From: Minisyncoccota bacterium
GTDB taxonomy: Bacteria; Patescibacteriota; Minisyncoccia; Phycocordibacterales; UBA9973
Assembly (NCBI GenBank): GCA_017984185.1
Contig: JAGNZX010000026.1
Span: forward strand, 1 to 7,385
Direction: 5' to 3'
Length of the DNA: 7,385 nt
Of this stretch, positions 1-3,824 are shown in pieces. Both the position numbers and the translations under genes were made by a program. Numbering within the stretch: the first letter of the stretch is position 1; each line of letters begins with the position of its first letter. The notes under the pieces were generated by a model that was not told where the DNA came from, did no database searches, and saw nothing but the letters and a program-made list of their open reading frames with translations.

Positions 1-197
1 GCTGTTAGCTGCTCGAAAGCGCGAACAGCCTCCTTGATGTTCTCGATGTCTTCCACGGAGACGTCAAACGCCTCCACCTGGACAGAGGGACTCGCCAGCG
101 GCACCCTCGTGACAACCCGGCCAGGAACCTGCTCGGCCAGGTCGGCCAGGAACTTCTTTAGCTCTGGGCACTGTGGTACCCAAAAATCGTATTTCAT
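1..197 (-). CDS. Unknown small protein, GC-rich gene, 3' part missing
   Basis: This is a partial gene. The first 65 codons are visible, reading MKYDFWVPQCPELKK onward, and the frame is still open at the left edge. The ATG at 195-197 is chosen because GAGGTG lies a few bases upstream, a good SD match. The visible protein has no signal peptide or membrane segment. It looks like a mixed alpha/beta cytoplasmic protein with an acidic stretch near residues 42-58. I do not recognise a family. The segment is about 58% GC by my count, far above the AT-rich neighbouring intergenic DNA. It has its own TTGACA promoter and a leader hairpin, so it belongs with the two other small GC-rich genes here. That it is a real gene is well supported by SD, promoter and open frame; its function is unknown. 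Confidence 0.7.
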   Translation of the reverse strand, partial: MKYDFWVPQCPELKKFLADLAEQVPGRVVTRVPLASPSVQVEAFDVSVEDIENIKEAVRAFEQLT

Positions 198-213
198 TAT
201 TCACCTCGTGTTA

Positions 214-227
214 GGCCACTATTGGCC
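214..227 (-). promoter_or_regulatory. Leader hairpin upstream of the small gene at 1-197
   Basis: GGCCA (214-218), a 4-base loop and TGGCC (223-227) form a perfect 5-bp GC-rich stem. It sits in the predicted 5' untranslated leader, a few bases before the SD. It could stabilise the mRNA or modulate initiation. It is seen in the sequence only; no known riboswitch is recognised. Confidence 0.4.
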
Positions 228-245
228 GGAAACTTGTCTTTAGAT

Positions 246-274
246 TTTATAATACAATTAGTCTATTTTGTCAA
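246..274 (-). promoter_or_regulatory. Sigma-70 type promoter of the small gene at 1-197
   Basis: On the minus strand a perfect -35 TTGACA (269-274) is followed after 17 bases by TATAAA (246-251) as the -10. TATTAT, shifted 3 bases upstream, is an alternative. The predicted start is near 239, giving a leader of about 42 nt. The -35 is followed by AAAT, making TTGACAAAAT, a 10-mer also found at the promoters of the other two small GC-rich genes. The site lies back to back with the rluF-like promoter, only a few bases away. Confidence 0.65.
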
Positions 275-278
275 ACTA

Positions 279-287
279 TGCTATAGT
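279..287 (+). promoter_or_regulatory. Extended -10 promoter, leaderless start of rluF-like gene
   Basis: TGCTATAGT (279-287) is an extended -10 element (TG, one base, TATAGT). Six bases separate it from the ATG at 294, so transcription should begin at or next to the A of the start codon. No SD is present and no good -35 was seen. The same -10/N6/ATG spacing recurs at three other genes in this window. Confidence 0.6.
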
Positions 288-293
288 AGAAAT

Positions 294-1016
294 ATGGAAG
301 AAAAAGAATCGTTCCCGATGCGGATCAACAAATACTTGGCTTGGAAAAAGCACTCCACTCGCCGAGGCGCCGATGAACTCATCAAAGATAAGAAGGTTTT
401 TCTCAATGGCAAGCTGGCGGTGCTCGGTGACAAAGTAAATGAACACGACAATGTCGAAGTTCGTTTTCGTGGAAAAGTTGTCCCCTACATTTATATCGCT
501 TACAACAAGCCTGTCGGCGTGGTCACCCACTCTGCTCAAGAAGGTGAAGTAGATATTTTGCAAAAGATCAAACACGAAGTCGCCATCAAGGACATTTTCC
601 CGATCGGCCGTATCGACAAAGAATCTCACGGCTTAATTATTTTGACCAATGATGGCCGTATCACCGAGCGACTCCTTTCTCCAAAATTTTTTCACGAAAA
701 AGAATACTTGGTAAAAACCAAAGAAAAACTCCGCTCAAATTTTAAAGAAAAAATGGAAGCTGGGGTGAAAATCGACGAAGAGAAAACTGGACCTTGTAAA
801 GTACAAATCCTAAACGACAATACTTTTAAAATCATTTTGACCGAGGGTAAACGCCATCAGATTCGCCGGATGTGTGTGGCTCTTTTCAACGAAGTTGTCG
901 ACCTAAAACGTATCCGCATTATGAATATCGAACTCGGCAAACTACACGATGGTGGGCACAAAGAAATAAAAGGCAAAGAACTCGAGATATTTTTAAAATC
1001 CCTCGATCTCGGTTAA
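294..1016 (+). CDS. rluF: 23S rRNA pseudouridine synthase, RluF-like (RsuA/RluB/RluF family)
   Basis: This 240-residue enzyme is predicted to isomerise a uridine in 23S rRNA to pseudouridine in the cytoplasm. An S4 RNA-binding domain fills about residues 8-60 (MRINKYL, then a TRRGADELI motif). The catalytic domain follows, with the family signature GRIDKESHGLIILTND; Asp108 is the expected nucleophile. HEKEYLV (134-140) and GKRHQIRRM (185-193) are further family motifs. The pattern resembles E. coli RluF (target U2604) more than RsuA, but the exact target base is inferred. An in-frame start at 222 would add 24 residues, run through the promoter and precede the usual S4 start; the ATG at 294 is preferred and predicts a leaderless mRNA. 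It converges with the YvlD-like gene, 13 bases apart, with no terminator seen. Confidence 0.9.
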   Translation: MEEKESFPMRINKYLAWKKHSTRRGADELIKDKKVFLNGKLAVLGDKVNEHDNVEVRFRGKVVPYIYIAYNKPVGVVTHSAQEGEVDILQKIKHEVAIKDIFPIGRIDKESHGLIILTNDGRITERLLSPKFFHEKEYLVKTKEKLRSNFKEKMEAGVKIDEEKTGPCKVQILNDNTFKIILTEGKRHQIRRMCVALFNEVVDLKRIRIMNIELGKLHDGGHKEIKGKELEIFLKSLDLG

Positions 1017-1029
1017 ATACAAAATTAAA

Positions 1030-1431
1030 TTAATTTCTAATACGAGATTCTTCGTATATCATCGAGGATCTAGAACCTCGAGACCTGCGACCGTGCTTGA
1101 CCAACCCATTCACAAAAGAAACTGCTAGGCTGAAAATGAAGGCTGACAAAAATCCTGATACATAAAAACCATTTATCAAGGATGCGGTGAGCATCACCAT
1201 CAAAGCATTGACTACAAAAACAAAAAATCCGAGAGTGAGCACTGTGAGCGGTAAAGTAAAAAGTAAAATTATCGGCTTGATTATGGCGTTCACTAGTCCA
1301 AGCACGAATGCCACTTTTAAAGCCACTATAAAATTCAATACATGCACACCCACACCCAATACTGGTAAAATATAAGCTACTAGCAATATTACCAATGCCG
1401 AGATAAGCCAATTTTTTAAGATTTTTAACAT
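1030..1431 (-). CDS. YvlD/DUF360 'phage holin family' small membrane protein
   Basis: The product is 133 residues with four likely membrane segments: roughly residues 7-25, 31-50, 52-84 (probably one helix plus a hairpin) and 88-111. The motif GLVNAIIKPIILLFTLPLTV and a later LTLGFFVFVVNALM stretch are typical of the PF04020 membrane family (phage holin 4_2, YvlD, DUF360). Despite the name, most chromosomal members are not linked to lysis and their function is unknown. The tail from residue 112 is basic and Ser/Arg-rich, probably cytoplasmic. The ATG has no SD; it sits 6 bases after a perfect extended -10, so a leaderless transcript separate from the upstream DUF1761 gene is expected. The two genes are 23 bases apart. 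Confidence 0.85.
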   Translation of the reverse strand: MLKILKNWLISALVILLVAYILPVLGVGVHVLNFIVALKVAFVLGLVNAIIKPIILLFTLPLTVLTLGFFVFVVNALMVMLTASLINGFYVSGFLSAFIFSLAVSFVNGLVKHGRRSRGSRSSMIYEESRIRN

Positions 1432-1437
1432 TATTTA

Positions 1438-1446
1438 ATTATACCA
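1438..1446 (-). promoter_or_regulatory. Extended -10 promoter of the YvlD-like gene (leaderless)
   Basis: On the minus strand TGGTATAAT is a perfect extended -10. Bases 1432-1437 (6 nt) separate TATAAT from the ATG at 1431, predicting transcription start at the start codon. It lies in the 23-base gap after the DUF1761 gene, so the downstream gene need not depend on read-through. Confidence 0.7.
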
Positions 1447-1454
1447 CACCCAAA

Positions 1455-1856
1455 CTACCAAGCCCCGAGAATTGCACCCATAGCTAGCATACAAAGTAGT
1501 GAACAAAAAACCTCAAAGAGCCAAAGCTTGTATGGACGACCCATCCAAATCACATCCATCGAAGAACCAGTCAAAATAAAACCAAACCAGATAAAAAAAG
1601 CGAGCCACATACCTTGTACAGCGCTGTTTATGTGATTGAAAACAATCATAGTTCCTAAAATATATGCGGTGACCAAGTTTACCATCAAATTCCAAAACAT
1701 TTTTCCATACATGTCTGAAAACTTTTCTTTACCTGTTGGTACAATATTTGCTAATTTCATCCAAAGCTTGCCAGCGATTGGACCATGCATCATAAACCCG
1801 ATAATAAAATTCACTACCGCTGCCACTACTACTGCTACCAAACTTATTGAAGCCAT
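1455..1856 (-). CDS. DUF1761 family integral membrane protein
   Basis: The product is 133 residues with four hydrophobic segments, at about 3-23, 52-76, 82-98 and 111-132. Family-like features are the N-terminal helix ending in a GFMMHGPIAGKLWMK stretch, the GRPYKLWLFE segment before the last helix, and the final MGAILGAW. These match the general pattern of DUF1761 (PF08570), small four-helix membrane proteins of unknown function. The ATG at 1854-1856 has no recognisable SD. The nearest good promoter, a perfect extended -10, is 75 bases upstream, so unlike most neighbours this gene should carry a leader, and that leader contains inverted repeats. It ends 23 bases before the YvlD-like gene on the same strand. 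Family assignment is by recognition of the sequence pattern only. Confidence 0.8.
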   Translation of the reverse strand: MASISLVAVVVAAVVNFIIGFMMHGPIAGKLWMKLANIVPTGKEKFSDMYGKMFWNLMVNLVTAYILGTMIVFNHINSAVQGMWLAFFIWFGFILTGSSMDVIWMGRPYKLWLFEVFCSLLCMLAMGAILGAW

Positions 1857-1861
1857 TGATT

Positions 1862-1910
1862 TTGCGAAATCACATCACGCAACCGTCCGATTAGCGGGAT
1901 GCAATTGTGA
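1862..1910 (-). promoter_or_regulatory. Structured 5' leader of the DUF1761 gene with two alternative stems
   Basis: Within the predicted leader, TCACA (1870-1874) can pair with TGTGA (1906-1910), GCA (1879-1881) with TGC (1900-1902), and CCG (1887-1889) with CGG (1895-1897), giving one interrupted long hairpin. Alternatively TTGCG (1862-1866) pairs with CGCAA (1878-1882), a 5-bp stem next to the start codon. The stems share bases 1879-1881, so they exclude each other. No known riboswitch is recognised. Confidence 0.35.
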
Positions 1911-1931
1911 AATTAAATATTAATAAATAAA

Positions 1932-1940
1932 ATTATATCA
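1932..1940 (-). promoter_or_regulatory. Extended -10 promoter upstream of the DUF1761 gene
   Basis: TGATATAAT on the minus strand is a perfect extended -10, with start predicted near 1925 and a leader of about 70 nt. TTGATT lies upstream but with a spacer of only 14 bases, so it is a poor -35. The site is 4 bases from the divergent TTGACA of the neighbouring small gene. Confidence 0.55.
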
Positions 1941-1944
1941 TATT

Positions 1945-1972
1945 TTGACAAAATCAAATTTTGAGATAGTCT
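1945..1972 (+). promoter_or_regulatory. Sigma-70 type promoter of the small gene at 2034-2321
   Basis: A perfect -35 TTGACA (1945-1950) is followed after 16 bases by TAGTCT (1967-1972). As at the other two small GC-rich genes, the -35 is followed by AAAT. Predicted start is near 1979, giving a leader of about 55 nt. TATAGT at 2005-2010 is an alternative -10 but has no -35 at a proper distance. Confidence 0.55.
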
Positions 1973-1984
1973 GAGTCAAACACC

Positions 1985-2001
1985 GACTGTTTCTGACAGT
2001 C
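1985..2001 (+). promoter_or_regulatory. Leader hairpin upstream of the small gene at 2034-2321
   Basis: GACTGT (1985-1990), loop TTCTG and ACAGTC (1996-2001) form a perfect 6-bp stem in the predicted leader, about 20 bases before the SD. It could be an operator dyad or an RNA hairpin. The small gene at 1-197 has a hairpin in the equivalent place. Confidence 0.45.
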
Positions 2002-2033
2002 AGGTATAGTTCACCACCCCAGAAAGGAATCCA

Positions 2034-2321
2034 GTGCCCCCATCCCAGCCGAAGTTTTTTGCTCTCTTGAGCAGGAAGCAGCTAAAGCTAAACTTCGAGA
2101 AAGAAAAAAGACGGCAACGCCTGCTACACATGAGTATCACCGTATTGGGCAACGAAATCGACATCTACATCCTGGTTCGCGAACACACACCCCAACCAGA
2201 TGGAGAGATTGTTGTAGCTGATCTTTACACAAAAAACAAGGTCAGCACCGGGCAACAGATCAGAATCTGGAAGCCTAAAAACAAATCGGCTCATGCCGGG
2301 ATCCTGGCACCCGAAGCCTAG
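2034..2321 (+). CDS. Unknown 95-residue protein, stand-alone GC-rich gene
   Basis: I do not recognise this protein. The GTG start is chosen because AAAGGA at 2023-2028 ends five bases before it; the later in-frame ATG (2130) has no SD. The first 32 residues are strongly basic (QLKLNFEKEKRRQRLL). Residues 33-85 read as a beta-rich domain containing GNEIDIYILVREH and STGQQIRIWKPKN. No signal peptide or membrane helix is seen. GC is about 49% by my count, well above the flanking intergenic DNA. The gene has its own promoter, a leader hairpin and a long terminator that resembles the one behind the small gene at 6844-7131. It is therefore a self-contained transcription unit. Coding status is supported by the SD, the promoter and a terminator placed just after the stop. 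Confidence 0.7.
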   Translation: MPPSQPKFFALLSRKQLKLNFEKEKRRQRLLHMSITVLGNEIDIYILVREHTPQPDGEIVVADLYTKNKVSTGQQIRIWKPKNKSAHAGILAPEA

Positions 2322-2340
2322 CTACTCGCGGCCACACATC

Positions 2341-2397
2341 GCCGCCACTGAAAAGACGCCCCTTGGGCCCGTGCTTTCGGTGGCGGCTTTTCTTTTT
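2341..2397 (+). terminator. Nested-hairpin intrinsic terminator of the small gene at 2034-2321
   Basis: A 13-bp stem (2341-2353 with 2375-2387, one G-T pair) is followed by TTTTCTTTTT. The 21-base loop itself holds a second hairpin, GCCC (2358-2361 or one base either way), CTT, GGGC, then CCGTGC. The loop core GCCCCTTGGGCCCGTGC is nearly the same as in the terminator at 6768-6828, although the outer stems differ. It begins 19 bases after the stop codon. Confidence 0.85.
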
Positions 2398-2492
2398 GTA
2401 TAATTTTATGCTTTACGTCCGGCCCAGACATTGCTAGTGCCGATCGTATCATTGCCCAAAGCTTTAATATAGAGAAACAATGAAAAATATTG

Positions 2493-2498
2493 TATCAT
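2493..2498 (+). promoter_or_regulatory. -10 element of the VOC gene (leaderless start)
   Basis: TATCAT is followed by 6 bases and then the ATG at 2505, the same spacing as at three other genes here. There is no SD. TG directly precedes the box without the usual extra base, and no convincing -35 was found, so this is the weakest of the four leaderless calls. Confidence 0.45.
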
Positions 2499-2504
2499 AC
2501 AACC

Positions 2505-2984
2505 ATGCCAATACATAAAGACGTGCAAATCGGACATATTCATCTCACCGTGGGCGACCTGGATCGCTCACTGACTTTTTATCGCGACCTGCTTGGTTTT
2601 GAAATCACCGCCCGCTACGGCAACTCGGCGGTCTTTTTATCAGCTGGAGGATATCATCATCACATCGCCCTCAATACGTGGGCAGGCCGTGGTGCTACTC
2701 CGCCCCCAGCCGGGCACAGTGGAATTTTTCATCATGCAATTCTCTACCCATCTCGAAAAGAACTCGCCAAAGTTTTCAAAAAATTAATGGACGCAAATTA
2801 TCTGATCACCGGCACCGCCGATCACGGAGTTTCGGAGGCTATCTATATGAATGACCCAGATGGCATCGGCGTCGAACTCTATGCCGACCGCCCACGTCAC
2901 ACTTGGAAAGTCGCCAACGACGGCATGGTCGAGATGGTCACCGACCCGCTCGATCTCAACAGTCTACTCGCTGAATTAAATTAG
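2505..2984 (+). CDS. VOC (glyoxalase/bleomycin-resistance/dioxygenase) superfamily protein
   Basis: This 159-residue protein has a vicinal oxygen chelate fold, with two beta-alpha-beta-beta-beta modules that usually bind a divalent metal. It opens with IGHIHLTVGDLDRSLTFYRD and GFEIT. Next come YHHHIALNTW (50-59) and PPPAGHSGIFHHAI (66-79), and finally NDPDGIGVELYADRPRHTW (116-134). Likely metal ligands are His13, His76 or His77, and Glu124. This pattern matches the CatE-like branch related to catechol 2,3-dioxygenases; the substrate cannot be told. The ATG at 2505 is preferred over an in-frame TTG at 2490, which lies at and upstream of the -10. The gene is near 50% GC in two sampled lines, higher than most neighbours, and may have been acquired. 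It converges with the SPFH gene, leaving 2 bases between stop codons. Confidence 0.85.
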   Translation: MPIHKDVQIGHIHLTVGDLDRSLTFYRDLLGFEITARYGNSAVFLSAGGYHHHIALNTWAGRGATPPPAGHSGIFHHAILYPSRKELAKVFKKLMDANYLITGTADHGVSEAIYMNDPDGIGVELYADRPRHTWKVANDGMVEMVTDPLDLNSLLAELN

Positions 2985-2986
2985 TT

Positions 2987-3742
2987 TTATTTCTTCGAAT
3001 CCCCTTTGATCATCTGCACCGCTTCGGAAACAGTAGTCATAAATTGTGCAGGGAAAATAATTGTCGAATTTTTCTCGACGCTTATCTCGGCCATCGTCTG
3101 CAAAGTTCGGAGCTGTAAAGCCACCGGATGCGAAGATATAATATCTGCTGCTTCACCGAGTTTGACCGCTGCTTGAAATTCTCCTTCCGCGGCGACAATC
3201 TTGGCTCGTCTCTCTCTTTCGGCTTCAGCTTCTTTGGCCATAGCTCTTTGCATATTTTCTGGCAAAGTAATATCTTTGATTTCGACAGCAGTGACTTGGA
3301 CGCCCCAAGGCTCGGTATGCGCATCGATCACGTCTTTGATTCTTAGATTTATATTTGTAGTTTGTGACAAAAGCTCATCCAACATAAATTGCCCGACGAC
3401 ATTTCGCACCGTGGTCTGACTGATTTGATTTACGGCATTGTATACATCTTCGATGGCGATGACAGATTTTTGTGCATCGATAATATGATAATAAGCTACC
3501 GCGGCGATATCAATCGAGACATTGTCTTTGGTAATTATTTTCTGAGAAGGAATATTCATGGTCACAGTACGCAAAGCCACCTTGGTCATCGTCTCCAAGA
3601 TAGGCACGAGGATGATGAGACCTGGTCCGCGAACTCCAGTGCATTTACCGAGAAAGAAAATAACCCCACGGTCGTATTCTTTTACCACCCGCAAGGAATT
3701 GAATAACAAAACTAAAGCTATAAGTATAAAGATATATGACAT
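2987..3742 (-). CDS. Slipin (stomatin-like SPFH/Band 7 membrane protein)
   Basis: The product is 251 residues, a normal length for a bacterial slipin. An N-terminal membrane helix (residues 3-16) is followed by the Band 7 domain, which begins VVKEYDRGVIFFLGK and contains GPGLIILVPILE. IKDITLPENMQRAMAKEAEAERERRAK (155-181) is the typical end of the SPFH domain and start of its helical, probably coiled-coil, region, followed by AEGEFQAAVKLGEAA. Such proteins oligomerise at the membrane and organise lipid or protease microdomains. Bacterial slipins are often encoded beside an NfeD protein; none is visible here. The ATG lies 33 bases after an extended -10 and has no SD in its very AT-rich leader. 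No terminator separates it from the convergent VOC gene. Confidence 0.92.
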   Translation of the reverse strand: MSYIFILIALVLLFNSLRVVKEYDRGVIFFLGKCTGVRGPGLIILVPILETMTKVALRTVTMNIPSQKIITKDNVSIDIAAVAYYHIIDAQKSVIAIEDVYNAVNQISQTTVRNVVGQFMLDELLSQTTNINLRIKDVIDAHTEPWGVQVTAVEIKDITLPENMQRAMAKEAEAERERRAKIVAAEGEFQAAVKLGEAADIISSHPVALQLRTLQTMAEISVEKNSTIIFPAQFMTTVSEAVQMIKGDSKK

Positions 3743-3775
3743 AAGGTTATTTTAAATATTAATTTTAATAATTAG

Positions 3776-3784
3776 ATTATACCA
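3776..3784 (-). promoter_or_regulatory. Extended -10 promoter of the slipin gene
   Basis: TGGTATAAT on the minus strand is identical to the element in front of the YvlD-like gene. Here 33 bases lie between it and the ATG, so a leader of about 26 nt is expected, AT-rich and without an SD. It lies just downstream of the end of the large solenoid gene. Confidence 0.6.
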
Positions 3785-3824
3785 CGATTTTCCCTGAGAT
3801 TAAAAAGAAACAGTTTTTATCTTT

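Noticed and set aside
222..293. Upstream in-frame start for the rluF-like gene
   Set aside because: The extra 24 residues match nothing in the family and the stretch contains both promoters of the divergent pair.
1985..2001. LexA-type operator
   Set aside because: CTGT and ACAG are separated by 5 bases, not the 8 of the E. coli-type box, and no SOS gene is nearby.
2341..2397. Integron attC site
   Set aside because: The fold is long and palindromic, but the conserved core RYYYAAC/GTTRRRY is missing, the ORFs have their own promoters, and the U-rich tail fits a terminator.
2490..2504. In-frame TTG start for the VOC gene, and a 12-codon ORF beginning at 2481
   Set aside because: Both overlap the predicted -10 element; neither has an SD, and the short ORF shows no other coding sign.
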